NCBI GenBank assembly: GCA_021828285.1
Contig: JAKASG010000011.1
Span: forward strand, 1 to 56,634
Direction: 5' to 3'
DNA from: Acidobacteriota bacterium
Lineage (GTDB): Bacteria > Acidobacteriota > Terriglobia > UBA7540
Length of the DNA stretch: 56,634 nucleotides
A program made the position numbers and the translations under genes. How positions within the stretch are numbered: the stretch's first letter is position 1; the number at the start of each line of letters is the position of its first letter. Positions 16,866-25,466 of this stretch are shown here, one piece after another. The notes below the pieces were generated by a model. That model was not told where the DNA came from. It saw only the letters and a program-made list of their open reading frames with translations, and did no database searches.

Positions 16866-17127
16866 CTTAACGGCAACCTCCTTTTGAAGCAAGACCAAAA
16901 TTCCGATTCCGCCGAACCGCCTCAGCGCGTCTGGCGGCGCCATTCGAATGCCCGACCGGCGACTGTCCGGGGCTCGCGACATTTGCGGGAGAAGAAGGGA
17001 TCAATCCGGGGCGCAACAAAAATCGTCAGGCAATTTCTGAAAGAGAGATTTGTGAAAGAGCTTGACACGCTCCGACTGCGAATTTTATATTGTTCTTTGA
17101 ACAGTCTGCGAAGTCCTTTTTCATAAA
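16866..17127. other. Divergent intergenic region upstream of nuoA
   Basis: This gap lies between the minus-strand small gene and the nuo operon. It contains the nuo promoter near 17063-17092. No other gene, RNA or repeat was recognised between 16866 and 17060. Confidence 0.5.
17063..17092 (+). promoter_or_regulatory. Sigma70-type promoter of the nuo operon
   Basis: TTGACA (17063-17068), an 18-base spacer and TATATT (17087-17092) match the consensus at 6/6 and 5/6. The predicted start site is near 17099, leaving a leader of about 29 bases before nuoA ATG17128. Confidence 0.7.
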
Positions 17128-17487
17128 ATGCTAAGCCCTTATATTCCAATCCTCGTTCAGGCCATCATCGTCGCCGGCTTGGGAGCGGCAATCCTGGGTG
17201 TGTCGGCACTGGTGGGCGTCAGGAAGCGATCGAGCGAGAAGCTCGCGCCTTATGAATGCGGCATCGCGCCGGTCGGGAACGCTCGAGGCCGCTTTTCGGT
17301 CAGTTTCTATCTCGTTGGGATGCTTTTCATTCTCTTTGATGTTGAGGCTGTGTTTCTTTACCCGTGGGCGGTGGTCTTCAAGAGTTTGCACTGGGCCGGT
17401 TTCATCGAGATGTTCTTATATATTCTGATCCTGCTCGCGGGCTACGTTTACGTTTGGAAAAAGGGCGCGCTCGACTGGACCCGCTGA
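17128..17487 (+). CDS. nuoA: NADH-quinone oxidoreductase subunit A
   Basis: The 119-residue inner-membrane protein has three helices. Between the first two is the family loop KLAPYECGIAPVGNARG; the second helix carries the signature FYLVGMLFILFDVEAVFLYPW. NuoA sits at the junction between the peripheral and membrane arms of complex I near the quinone tunnel and works with NuoH, NuoJ and NuoK. It is the first gene of a 12-gene operon. The next gene is nuoC, 68 bases downstream, so nuoB, which normally lies between them, is missing from this position. No strong Shine-Dalgarno sequence is visible before ATG17128. Confidence 0.95.
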   Translation: MLSPYIPILVQAIIVAGLGAAILGVSALVGVRKRSSEKLAPYECGIAPVGNARGRFSVSFYLVGMLFILFDVEAVFLYPWAVVFKSLHWAGFIEMFLYILILLAGYVYVWKKGALDWTR

Positions 17488-17512
17488 GCGCGCGCGAGCG
17501 GCTTCAAGCATC

Positions 17513-17532
17513 GCCGGCATGGAGAAGCCGGC
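17513..17532 (+). repeat. Inverted repeat in the nuoA-nuoC spacer
   Basis: GCCGGC at 17513-17518 and again at 17527-17532, with eight bases between, can form a short stable RNA hairpin. It occupies the point where nuoB would be expected. There is no T-tract, so simple termination is unlikely. Confidence 0.45.
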
Positions 17533-17555
17533 CGGCAGCGGCGCCGCGCATCGCT

Positions 17556-18029
17556 ATGGCAATTGACCTCGACCATTTCAGCCCGCTCGAAAAGCTCCGG
17601 AGCTTTGCTCCTGATGCCGTCGAAGACGCGCAGACTTTTCGAGGTGAAGTGACCCTTTGGATTCGCGCGGCAAGTCTCATTCGAGTCTGCGAATTCCTGC
17701 GAGATGATCCCGCAACAAACTTCAAATATCTTTCCGACGTGACGGCGGTGGATCATTATCCCGTCGAGCCGCGCTTTGAAACGGTCTATCATCTCCTCTC
17801 GCTTGAGCCTTATTGCCGCCTGCGCCTGAAGGTGCGGCTCCCGGGCGAAGATCCGCGGGTCGCGTCCGCTGTTCCGGTCTGGCCGGGCGCCAACGCCTTC
17901 GAGCGCGAAGTGTTCGACCTTTTTGGGATTCGTTTTGAAGGCCATCCGAATTTGACCCGTCTGCTGCTTCCGGAAGATTGGGAAGGCCATCCGCTGCGCA
18001 AGGATTATCCGACCGAGGGGTTTCGCTAA
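17556..18029 (+). CDS. nuoC: NADH-quinone oxidoreductase subunit C
   Basis: The 157-residue soluble subunit of the complex I connecting fragment is recognised by FKYLSDVTAVDHYP, YHLLSLEPYCRLRLKV, VPVWPGANAFEREVFDLFGI and GHPLRKDYP. It is a stand-alone NuoC, not fused to NuoD. ATG17556 is chosen because the family begins shortly before the first conserved helix. The stop codon is followed immediately by nuoD ATG18030, so translation is coupled. It packs against NuoD and NuoB in the assembled enzyme and carries no cofactor itself. Confidence 0.95.
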   Translation: MAIDLDHFSPLEKLRSFAPDAVEDAQTFRGEVTLWIRAASLIRVCEFLRDDPATNFKYLSDVTAVDHYPVEPRFETVYHLLSLEPYCRLRLKVRLPGEDPRVASAVPVWPGANAFEREVFDLFGIRFEGHPNLTRLLLPEDWEGHPLRKDYPTEGFR

Positions 18030-19226
18030 ATGCCGGTCACGCTCGAAAAAATTCCGGGTCAGGAAGAGCGGATCATCCTCAGCATGGGTCCGCAGCATCC
18101 TTCGACGCATGGAGTTTTGCGTGTGGTGCTCGCGCTCGACGGCGAAACAGTGGTCGGTTCCACTTACGACATCGGATACTTGCACACGGGCTTCGAGAAA
18201 TCCTTCGAGTCGAAAACTTATTCGCAGTGCATCACCCTTACCGACCGCATGGATTATCTCGCGCCGCTCTCAAACAACCTCGGCTTCTGCCTCGCGACGG
18301 AAAAGCTACTCGAGCTTGAGATTCCTTCGCACGCGCAATACATCCGCGTTCTTTTGACCGAGCTGACGCGCATTCAGAGCCATCTCGTCTGGCTCGGCAC
18401 GCACGCGATTGATATTGGCGCGATGTCCGTCTTCCTTTATTGCTTCCGCGAGCGCGAGGAAATCCTGCAGATCATTGAAATGGTGGCCGGACAGCGAATG
18501 ATGACCAGCTATTTTCGCATCGGCGGCCTGGCGCTCGAGCCGCCGCTCGGCTGGCTCGATCGCGTCCGAAAGTTCGTCAAGAAATTTCCTTCCCGCCTCA
18601 ACGAATATGAAGACCTTCTGACCCACAATCCCATCTGGGTCCGTCGGACACAGGGCGTCGGCACGCTTTCTGCGGAGGCCGCCCTGGCGCTCGGCCTTTC
18701 TGGCCCCTCGTTGCGAGCTTCGGGAGTCAATTGGGACATTCGCAAGGCCGAGCCTTATTCGAGCTACGAAAAATTCAAATTCGAGGTCCCCACGCGGACT
18801 GAAGGCGACGTTTACGCGCGCTACCTCGTGCGGATTGAAGAAATGCGCCAGTCGCTCGGCATCGTTCAGCAGGCGATGGACGGGCTGCCGGAGGGCCCCA
18901 TCCGCACCAACGCTCCGCACATCGTTTTGCCCGAGCGCGAGAGCATGAAGACTTCGATTGAGGCCCTGATTTATCATTTCAAGATCGTGACGGAAGGTTT
19001 TCATCCGCCCGTCGGCGAAGTTTACCTTTCGATCGAGTCGCCGCGCGGCGAGCTGGGGTTCTACACGGTCAGTGACGGGTCGCCGAAACCGTTTCGCTGC
19101 CACGTTCGCGCGCCGTCGTTCGCCAATCTCCAGGCGCTCTCGAAAATGATCGAAGGCCGCCTGATTGCGGACGTCGTGGCGTGTATCGGCAGCATTGACG
19201 TCGTGCTCGGAGAAATTGACCGCTAG
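18030..19226 (+). CDS. nuoD: NADH-quinone oxidoreductase subunit D
   Basis: This 398-residue 49-kDa-type subunit helps form the quinone-binding cavity next to the N2 cluster. Family motifs are clear: ILSMGPQHPSTHGVLR (with the quinone-head His pair region), IGYLHTGFEKSFE, DRMDYLAPLSNN, HLVWLGTHAIDIGA and the C-terminal IGSIDVVLGEIDR. Length matches the family. It starts directly after the nuoC stop. Its structural partner NuoB, which holds N2, is not encoded in this operon and must come from elsewhere if the complex works. Confidence 0.97.
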   Translation: MPVTLEKIPGQEERIILSMGPQHPSTHGVLRVVLALDGETVVGSTYDIGYLHTGFEKSFESKTYSQCITLTDRMDYLAPLSNNLGFCLATEKLLELEIPSHAQYIRVLLTELTRIQSHLVWLGTHAIDIGAMSVFLYCFREREEILQIIEMVAGQRMMTSYFRIGGLALEPPLGWLDRVRKFVKKFPSRLNEYEDLLTHNPIWVRRTQGVGTLSAEAALALGLSGPSLRASGVNWDIRKAEPYSSYEKFKFEVPTRTEGDVYARYLVRIEEMRQSLGIVQQAMDGLPEGPIRTNAPHIVLPERESMKTSIEALIYHFKIVTEGFHPPVGEVYLSIESPRGELGFYTVSDGSPKPFRCHVRAPSFANLQALSKMIEGRLIADVVACIGSIDVVLGEIDR

Positions 19227-19276
19227 AAGCGGAGCTCGCGGTTCGGTCCGTGGGATTTCGGGGTCAGAAAATTGAA

Positions 19277-19753
19277 ATGATTTCGGACGCATTGAAATCG
19301 AAATTCGATCAGGTCATCGCCCACTATCCGAGCAAGCGCTCGGCGATTGTGCCGTTGCTCGTATTCGGCCAGGATGAGATCGGGCATGTCAGCGGCGAGC
19401 TGGTGGAAGAAATCGCCCGGCGCGTTGAAGTGCGGCCCATCGAGGTGGAAGAGACGATTGGCTTTTATTCGATGCTCCATCGCCGGCCGATCGGCAAGCA
19501 TAATTTCCAGGTCTGCACGAACGTCTCCTGCATGTTGCGCGGCGCGGAGGAAATCATGGCGCATTGCGAGCGCCGGCTCGGCATCGGCCACAAGCAGACG
19601 ACGGCCGACGGGCTGTTTTCGCTTGAGGAAGTCGAGTGCCTCGGCGCATGCTGCGGCGCCCCGGCGATGCAGGTGAATTACGATTTCTATGAGAATCTGA
19701 CGCCCGAAAAGGTGGATGCCTTGATCGCCCGGCTGAAGAAAGGCGGCGCATGA
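19277..19753 (+). CDS. nuoE: NADH-quinone oxidoreductase subunit E
   Basis: The 158-residue thioredoxin-like subunit binds the N1a [2Fe-2S] cluster. Ligand motifs are CTNVSC in the middle and CLGACC near residue 125, spaced as in the family. EVEETIGFYSMLH is also conserved. ATG19277 is used; an in-frame GTG at 19250 would add nine residues and neither has a strong ribosome-binding site. The last bases overlap the nuoF start as ATGA at 19750, indicating translational coupling. With NuoF and NuoG it forms the NADH-oxidising module of complex I. Confidence 0.93.
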   Translation: MISDALKSKFDQVIAHYPSKRSAIVPLLVFGQDEIGHVSGELVEEIARRVEVRPIEVEETIGFYSMLHRRPIGKHNFQVCTNVSCMLRGAEEIMAHCERRLGIGHKQTTADGLFSLEEVECLGACCGAPAMQVNYDFYENLTPEKVDALIARLKKGGA

Positions 19754-21069
19754 GCGATTACGAAAGCTACCTCAAAGGCTCGCCGCTCGAAGTTCAGGTG
19801 ATCAGCCGCCGTTTCCGTATCCCGAATATCACTTCGATTGACGTGTTCCTCGCCCACGACGGCTATAAGGCGCTTGCCAAGGCGCTCAAGATGAAGCCTG
19901 AAGAGGTGATCAACGAAGTCAAAAACTCCGGGTTGCGCGGGCGCGGCGGCGCGGGTTTCAACACCGGAATGAAGTGGAGCTTTGTTCCTCGCCAGTCGCC
20001 AAAGCCGAAATACGTCGCCTGCAATGCCGATGAAAGCGAACCCGGAACATGCAAGGATCGTCCGCTGATGGAATACGATCCCCATCAGCTCCTCGAGGGC
20101 ATTGCGATTGCCGGCTACGCCATCGGCTCGCATCAGGGTTACATCTACATTCGCGGGGAGTACCGCTATCTCATGGACATCCTCGACCGCGCCATCGCCG
20201 AGGCCTACGCCCGCGGATATCTCGGCAAAAACATTCTCGGAAGCGGCTTCGATTTTGATATCGCGACGCACACCGGCGCCGGCGCCTACGAGTGCGGCGA
20301 GGAAACCGCGCTGCTCAATTCGCTCGAAGGTTTCCGGGGCAATCCGCGCGTCAAGCCCCCTTTTCCGGCCGTTGTCGGCGTATACGGTTGCCCGACCGTG
20401 GTCAATAACGTGGAGACGCTTTCTAATGTGCCCGCCATCATCCTGAACGGCGCGGATTGGTACGCGAAGCTCGGCACGCCGAAAAACGGCGGCACGCGGC
20501 TCTTCTGCCTGAGCGGACACATCAACCGTCCCGGCGTCTACGAGCTGCCGATGGGTTTCCCGCTGCGCCGCATGATTGAAGAAGTCGGGGGCGGAATCCC
20601 GGGCGGCAAAAAGCTCAAAGCTGTGATTCCGGGCGGGAGTTCCTGCCCCGTGCTTACGGCGGATGAAATTGACGTGGCCATGGATTTTGATTCCGTCGCC
20701 AAGATCGGTTCGATGCTGGGTTCGGGCGGCGTTGTGATGATTGATGAAGATACCTGCATGGTCAAGATGGCGCTGCGCATCATGAAGTTTTACGCGCACG
20801 AATCCTGCGGGTGGTGCATTCCGTGCCGCGAAGGCACTTCCTGGCTCGAAGCGCTTCTGGAACGCTTCCATTCGGGCGCGGGCCTTGCGACGGACGCCGA
20901 TACGGCGCTCGATGTGTCGTACAATATGCTGGGCAAAACGCTCTGCCCGCTCGGCGACGCCGCCGCGCTGCCGACCATCAGCATCGTGAAGAAATTCCGC
21001 GGCGAGTTTGAAGAGCATTTGAAGCTGGGCGCTTGCCCGTACGAGCGCAAAGCCGTCGCGGTTGCCTGA
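19750..21069 (+). CDS. nuoF: NADH-quinone oxidoreductase subunit F
   Basis: This 439-residue catalytic subunit binds NADH, FMN and the N3 [4Fe-4S] cluster. Signatures are GRGGAGFNTGMKWSF (FMN/NADH loop), CNADESEPGTCKDR, GAGAYECGEETALLNSLEG, and the cluster ligands in ESCGWCIPCREGTSW plus a later Cys in TLCPLGD. Full length for the family. It overlaps nuoE by four bases. The presence of F, E and G means this complex is equipped to use NADH directly, unlike the smaller ferredoxin- or F420-dependent versions. Confidence 0.97.
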   Translation: MSDYESYLKGSPLEVQVISRRFRIPNITSIDVFLAHDGYKALAKALKMKPEEVINEVKNSGLRGRGGAGFNTGMKWSFVPRQSPKPKYVACNADESEPGTCKDRPLMEYDPHQLLEGIAIAGYAIGSHQGYIYIRGEYRYLMDILDRAIAEAYARGYLGKNILGSGFDFDIATHTGAGAYECGEETALLNSLEGFRGNPRVKPPFPAVVGVYGCPTVVNNVETLSNVPAIILNGADWYAKLGTPKNGGTRLFCLSGHINRPGVYELPMGFPLRRMIEEVGGGIPGGKKLKAVIPGGSSCPVLTADEIDVAMDFDSVAKIGSMLGSGGVVMIDEDTCMVKMALRIMKFYAHESCGWCIPCREGTSWLEALLERFHSGAGLATDADTALDVSYNMLGKTLCPLGDAAALPTISIVKKFRGEFEEHLKLGACPYERKAVAVA

Positions 21070-21101
21070 GGCTGCGCGACATTTTCGGGGAAGCAAGAAT
21101 T

Positions 21102-23327
21102 ATGCCTGAAACGATGACGACCGCCGCTCCTTCCGCCGTCACGCTGACGATTGACGGCAAGACTGTCACCGCGCCTCCCGGCACGCTGCTCATCGAAGCG
21201 GCGAAGCAAGCGGGCATTGAAGTTCCCTCGTTCTGTTATTACCCGGGCATGGCGCTCCAGGGCGCTTGCCGCATGTGCCTCGTTTCCATTGAGAAGATGG
21301 GCAAGCTGCAGACGGCCTGCACGACGACCGTCGCCCCCGGCATGGTCGTGCACACCGAAAATGACGAGGTGCGCAACGCCCGCAAGGCGATGCTCGAATT
21401 TCTGCTCACCAATCATCCCCTCGATTGCCCCGTCTGCGACAAAGGCGGCGAGTGCGAGCTTCAGGACGCCGTCTTCCGCTACGGCGCCGCAGAGACCCGC
21501 TTCATGGAATCGAAGCTGCACCATGAAGAGAAGCAGTTCTCAAAGCTCATCTATTACGACTGGCCACGCTGCATTCTCTGCTACCGCTGCGTCCGCGTGT
21601 GCGACGAGATCATGGATGTGAACGCCTACGGCGTCGCCTTCCGCGCGGCGCACAGCGAGATCATTCCCAATCGAGGCGAGAAGCTCGAATGCGAAGAGTG
21701 CGGCATGTGCGTTGACATCTGCCCGGTCGGCGCGCTCACCAGCGGAACCTACCGCTACAAGACGCGCCCCTGGGAAATGAATTACACGGGAACGGTTTGC
21801 AACCACTGCGGCGACGGCTGCAAGACGACGCTTTCCATCCGCAACAATGAAATCATCCGCGCGAACAACCGCGATCATTCGGGCATCAACGGCGAGTTTC
21901 TGTGTGTCAAGGGCCGCTTCGGATGGGACTTCGTTAACAGCCAGGAGCGGTTGCTCGAGCCGCGCGTGCGCCGCAACGGCAGCCAGGCGCCGGCGAGTTG
22001 GGATGATGCGCTCGGGCTCGCCGTCGAGCGGTTGAAAGCCGTCATCAAGGAACACGGCCGCGACGCAGTGGCCGTCATCGGCTCAAACCGCACGTCGAAC
22101 GAAGAAAATTATCTGCTGCAGCGCCTTGCCCGGTCGGTGCTCGGCACGAACAACATTGACCATCACCGCACCGCCGACTACGCATCGCTCGTGGGCGCGC
22201 TGACGGCCGCGGGGGCAAAGGACCGCCATGCGACGATGGCGGAGATTGCATCGGCAAACAGTATTCTTCTCATCGGAAACGATCCGACGCAGCAGCATCC
22301 GCTCGTGGCGCTTCAGATTCGAGAAGCCGTCCGCCAGCACGGCGCGCATCTCTACGTCATCAACCGCAACCGAATTAAGCTCGCCGAGCGGCAAGCCGCC
22401 GTCTTCGCCGAGGTCAAGAATGAAACCGAAGCGCTGGCGAGCCTTATCGGGGATTCTCCCTCGGGCGAGCTTGCGGCGCTCCGCGAGAAGCTCCAGGCGG
22501 AATCGGACACGGTCGTCATCTTTGGAAGCGAAATTCAGGGCCGGGACGTTCAGCGGCTCGTCCGCTGGGCGCTCGCGCTCCCGGGGCGCACGCGCTTTGT
22601 CGCGCTCGGCGACTACGCCAACTCACGCGGCGCGGCGGATATGGGACTGTTGCCGAACACGCTGCCCGGTTACTCGCCGGTTTCGGACGTGGCGGCCTCC
22701 GCCCGCTTTGAATCCGTTTGGGGCGGTTCGATCCCTTCAAAGCCCGGGCGCAATATCCGAGAAATCATTGTGGACATTGACTCCGGAGCCATCAAAGCTT
22801 TGCTGGTTTTCGGATCGAATCCCGCCAAGACTTTTGGCGTAAGCAAGGAAACGCTGGCCAAACTCAGCCTGCTTTTCGTGGCGGATTTGTTCCCCACGGA
22901 AACGGCCGCGATGGCCGACGTCGTCGTTCCGGCGGCGAGTTTCGCAGAGAAGTCCGGGACGGTGACGAACCTTTGCGGGGAAGTCCAGGCGCTGCGGAAA
23001 ACCATGCGCAAGGCGGGAACGCGCAGCGATTTTGAAATTCTTCTCGCACTCGCGCGGCTCCTCGGCGCGGCGTGGCCTTACCGCACGCCGGATGACGTCC
23101 TGAGGGAGATTGTCGAGCGCGTGCCGGGTTACAGTATCGCGCTGCCTCACTTGCTTGTCGGCGGCGCGGTTCCGACCCGGCCTGAAGGCGCACCGCTCGC
23201 GCTTGAGCGCGCGGACCTGGTCTTTTCTTCGGGCGATTCGCTTTTTACCTCCGGCTCGGTCAGCCGCTTCAGTTGGGCGCTCAACGCTCCCGAAGAAGCG
23301 CGCCGCCCGCGTGGACACATTTTCTAA
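21102..23327 (+). CDS. nuoG: NADH-quinone oxidoreductase subunit G
   Basis: The 741-residue protein starts at ATG21102 rather than at an upstream in-frame codon inside nuoF. The order is: [2Fe-2S] ferredoxin domain (FCYYPGM...GACRMCLV); His/Cys [4Fe-4S] site (HPLDCPVCDKGGEC); two [4Fe-4S] motifs (CILCYRCVRVC and CEECGMCVDICP); then a molybdopterin-oxidoreductase-like domain. The latter keeps a fourth cluster set (CNHCGDGC plus the Cys in EFLCVKG), matching the optional N7 cluster. It relays electrons from NuoF towards NuoI. NuoI is not encoded here, so the electron wire is incomplete within this operon. Confidence 0.95.
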   Translation: MPETMTTAAPSAVTLTIDGKTVTAPPGTLLIEAAKQAGIEVPSFCYYPGMALQGACRMCLVSIEKMGKLQTACTTTVAPGMVVHTENDEVRNARKAMLEFLLTNHPLDCPVCDKGGECELQDAVFRYGAAETRFMESKLHHEEKQFSKLIYYDWPRCILCYRCVRVCDEIMDVNAYGVAFRAAHSEIIPNRGEKLECEECGMCVDICPVGALTSGTYRYKTRPWEMNYTGTVCNHCGDGCKTTLSIRNNEIIRANNRDHSGINGEFLCVKGRFGWDFVNSQERLLEPRVRRNGSQAPASWDDALGLAVERLKAVIKEHGRDAVAVIGSNRTSNEENYLLQRLARSVLGTNNIDHHRTADYASLVGALTAAGAKDRHATMAEIASANSILLIGNDPTQQHPLVALQIREAVRQHGAHLYVINRNRIKLAERQAAVFAEVKNETEALASLIGDSPSGELAALREKLQAESDTVVIFGSEIQGRDVQRLVRWALALPGRTRFVALGDYANSRGAADMGLLPNTLPGYSPVSDVAASARFESVWGGSIPSKPGRNIREIIVDIDSGAIKALLVFGSNPAKTFGVSKETLAKLSLLFVADLFPTETAAMADVVVPAASFAEKSGTVTNLCGEVQALRKTMRKAGTRSDFEILLALARLLGAAWPYRTPDDVLREIVERVPGYSIALPHLLVGGAVPTRPEGAPLALERADLVFSSGDSLFTSGSVSRFSWALNAPEEARRPRGHIF

Positions 23328-23335
23328 ATGAACCG

Positions 23336-24397
23336 ATGGCTCAATTTGCTGAAGCGCATTTCTTTCTGATCGAGTCGGTGGTCAAGATCATCGTGGTGCT
23401 TTTTGTTCTCCTCACCGCGGTGGCCTATGTTGTCTGGCTCGAACGCAAGGTCGTCGCGCGCATCCAGTCGCGCTGGGGACCTTACTGGGTCGGCCCGCAC
23501 GGATTGCTCCAGCCGTTGGCCGACGGCCTGAAGTTCCTTTTCAAAGAAGACATCGTCGTCCAGGATGCGGACAAGGTGATCTATTGGATGGCTCCTTTCC
23601 TCGCCTTCACCCTGGCCTTTCTCTCGATTGCCGTCATTCCGTTTGGAGGAAGCTTCCAGCTCTTCGGCCACACCATCCAACTGCAGATTACCGATCTGAA
23701 TGTCGGCCTGCTGTACGTTTTCGCCGTCACTTCACTCGGCGTTTACTCGATCGCCCTTGCCGGATGGTCCGCGAACAGCAAATACCCTCTCTTTGGCGGG
23801 CTGCGCTCTTCGGCGCAAATGATCAGCTACGAGCTTTCGCTCGGCCTCGGCGTCGTCGGCGTGCTGATGATTTCCGGCACCCTGAGCCTGCGCGGCGTGG
23901 TCACACCCCAGGTCGGCTTCTGGCACATCGCGGGCATCCCATTTCTTCCGCGCTGGAACGTTTTCCGCCAACCGCTCGGCTTCCTGGTCTATTTCATCGC
24001 GGCCATTGCCGAAACCAATCGCATTCCTTTCGATTTGCCCGAAGGCGAAACGGAGCTGGTCGGCGGCTTTCACACCGAGTATTCGAGCTTCAAGTTCGCC
24101 ATGTTTTTCATCGCGGAGTACGCCAACATGGTGACGGTCTCTTGCCTCGCCACGCTCCTTTTTTTCGGAGGATGGCTCGGGCCGCTTTTCGGCCCCTACT
24201 GGCTGCGTGTGATTTTGCCGGTCATCTGGTTTTGCCTTAAAGTATTCTGTTTTCTCTTTTTCTATATCTGGATGCGCGGCACTTTGCCTCGCTTCCGATA
24301 CGATCAATTGATGGCCTTCGGTTGGAAGGTGCTGCTGCCGCTGGGCTTTCTCAACGTTTTGGGAACGAGCTTCGTCATCGCCTGGCTGCATAGTTAG
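23336..24397 (+). CDS. nuoH: NADH-quinone oxidoreductase subunit H
   Basis: The 353-residue, eight-helix membrane subunit anchors the peripheral arm and forms part of the quinone chamber. Motifs are YVVWLERKVVARIQSRWGP, GLLQPLADGLKFLFKED, the charged loop AETNRIPFDLPEGETELVGG and FHTEYSS. ATG23336 lies nine bases after the nuoG stop and is preferred over an upstream in-frame codon inside nuoG. Downstream is a 142-base spacer with a strong inverted repeat where nuoI would normally sit. Confidence 0.96.
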   Translation: MAQFAEAHFFLIESVVKIIVVLFVLLTAVAYVVWLERKVVARIQSRWGPYWVGPHGLLQPLADGLKFLFKEDIVVQDADKVIYWMAPFLAFTLAFLSIAVIPFGGSFQLFGHTIQLQITDLNVGLLYVFAVTSLGVYSIALAGWSANSKYPLFGGLRSSAQMISYELSLGLGVVGVLMISGTLSLRGVVTPQVGFWHIAGIPFLPRWNVFRQPLGFLVYFIAAIAETNRIPFDLPEGETELVGGFHTEYSSFKFAMFFIAEYANMVTVSCLATLLFFGGWLGPLFGPYWLRVILPVIWFCLKVFCFLFFYIWMRGTLPRFRYDQLMAFGWKVLLPLGFLNVLGTSFVIAWLHS

Positions 24398-24442
24398 AAG
24401 TAGATATGGCGGCGCAGCTCCGCGGCTTTGCGCGAGTGCGGA

Positions 24443-24474
24443 TTCGCGCGAGCCTTGAAAAGGGAAGCCTCGCG
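24443..24474 (+). repeat. Inverted repeat in the nuoH-nuoJ spacer
   Basis: CGCGCGAG (24443-24450) and CTCGCGCG (24467-24474) are exact 8-base complements around a 16-base loop. The hairpin lies in the non-coding gap that replaces nuoI. There is no T-tract. It may act in mRNA stability or processing. Confidence 0.45.
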
Positions 24475-24539
24475 CGCAGGAGAGCCGGCGCGAGCGAACG
24501 TCAAGGCCGTCTCAGAGGTACTGTGAACGAACAACGCTC

Positions 24540-25028
24540 ATGGCGATACTTTTCTATATCTTCGCTGCGGTAGCCGTCATTGCCGGGCTGAACGTGGTTC
24601 TGCAGCGGAGGCCTGTCTATAGCGCCTTGTGGCTGATTGTGGTGCTTTGCGCGCTTGCGGTCGAGTATCTGCTGCTCGGCGCGGTGTTCATGGCGTTCAT
24701 TCAAATCATCGTTTACGCCGGCGCCATCATGGTCTTGTTCGTTCTGGTGATTATGCTGCTCAACGCGCATCACGAAGAGCCGACGCACGGCAGCCAGTTC
24801 GCGCAGTGGCTGGGCGCGCCGCTGGTCGTGGCTTTGCTGGTCGAGATCGGCGTGGCGGTGTGGTCCTGGCCTGGCGCGGCGCACGTCAATCCGCCGCCCT
24901 TGCGAGCGGGACCGAAGTCCGTGGGCGATCTCTTGTTTCATCAATACGTGTTGCCTTTTGAAGTCACTTCGGCGCTGATTCTGGTTGCGATTCTGGGCGC
25001 CGTGGTGCTCGCGCGAAAGGAAAGCTGA
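24540..25028 (+). CDS. nuoJ: NADH-quinone oxidoreductase subunit J
   Basis: The 162-residue, five-helix membrane subunit has the family core NVVLQRRPVYSALWLIVVLC, AVEYLLLGAVFMAFIQIIVY and YAGAIMVLFVLVIMLLNAHHE. Helix 3 of NuoJ takes part in the coupling rearrangements between quinone reduction and proton pumping. It lies after a 142-base gap following nuoH and four bases before nuoK. No clear Shine-Dalgarno sequence was found before ATG24540. Confidence 0.95.
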   Translation: MAILFYIFAAVAVIAGLNVVLQRRPVYSALWLIVVLCALAVEYLLLGAVFMAFIQIIVYAGAIMVLFVLVIMLLNAHHEEPTHGSQFAQWLGAPLVVALLVEIGVAVWSWPGAAHVNPPPLRAGPKSVGDLLFHQYVLPFEVTSALILVAILGAVVLARKES

Positions 25029-25031
25029 CCG

Positions 25032-25334
25032 ATGGTGCCGCTTTCATACTATCTGGCGCTGAGCGCGGTCCTTTTCATCCTCGGGACGGCGGGCTTTGCT
25101 CTTCGCCGCAACATTATCACGATCTTTATGTGCATTGAGCTCATGCTGAACGCCGTGAATCTTGCCCTGATCGCTTTTTCCCGGTTCTTATCGGACCTCG
25201 GCGGTCAACTATTTGTCTTTTTCGTCATCGTCGTGGCGGCGGCGGAAGCGACCGTCGGTTTGGCGATTATTATCGCGCTCTATCGCAATCACGAATCGCT
25301 GAGCGTGGATAAGCTCGACTCGATGAAGCTCTAA
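25032..25334 (+). CDS. nuoK: NADH-quinone oxidoreductase subunit K
   Basis: The 100-residue subunit has three membrane helices. It carries the conserved glutamates in FMCIELMLNAVNLALIAF and VVAAAEATVGLAIIIALYR that form part of the proton path. AAAGGA precedes ATG25032. Length is exactly typical. A 132-base spacer with two predicted hairpins follows before nuoL. Confidence 0.96.
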   Translation: MVPLSYYLALSAVLFILGTAGFALRRNIITIFMCIELMLNAVNLALIAFSRFLSDLGGQLFVFFVIVVAAAEATVGLAIIIALYRNHESLSVDKLDSMKL

Positions 25335-25381
25335 GCAGGTGCTGCGCGACCCGGTTGGTCGTCCTTTGCGTTGGGTGGAAG

Positions 25382-25448
25382 GCCGGCTCGCTTGCGAAGC
25401 GCCCGGCAGTGAACGCTTGATTCCCGTCCCTCAGGCGGGAAACGAGCG
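25382..25448 (+). repeat. Two consecutive hairpins in the nuoK-nuoL spacer
   Basis: Hairpin 1 (25382-25407) pairs GCCGG with CCGGC and CGCTT with AAGCG around GCG. Hairpin 2 (25414-25448) pairs CGCT with AGCG and TTCCCG with CGGGAA. Both are intra-operon and lack a T-tract. They could tune the nuoL-M-N part of the message by processing or partial termination. Confidence 0.5.
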
Positions 25449-25466
25449 TGAAGGTAAGGCGGATTA

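Noticed and set aside
19687-21096. 469-codon minus-strand frame opposite nuoF
   Set aside because: No motif or signal. nuoF on the other strand has all its cofactor ligands.
24406-24566. Short frame starting in the nuoH-nuoJ spacer, tested as a nuoI remnant
   Set aside because: The product is Arg/Ala/Gly-rich with no C-x2-C-x2-C-x3-C ferredoxin motif, so it gives no evidence of a decayed nuoI.
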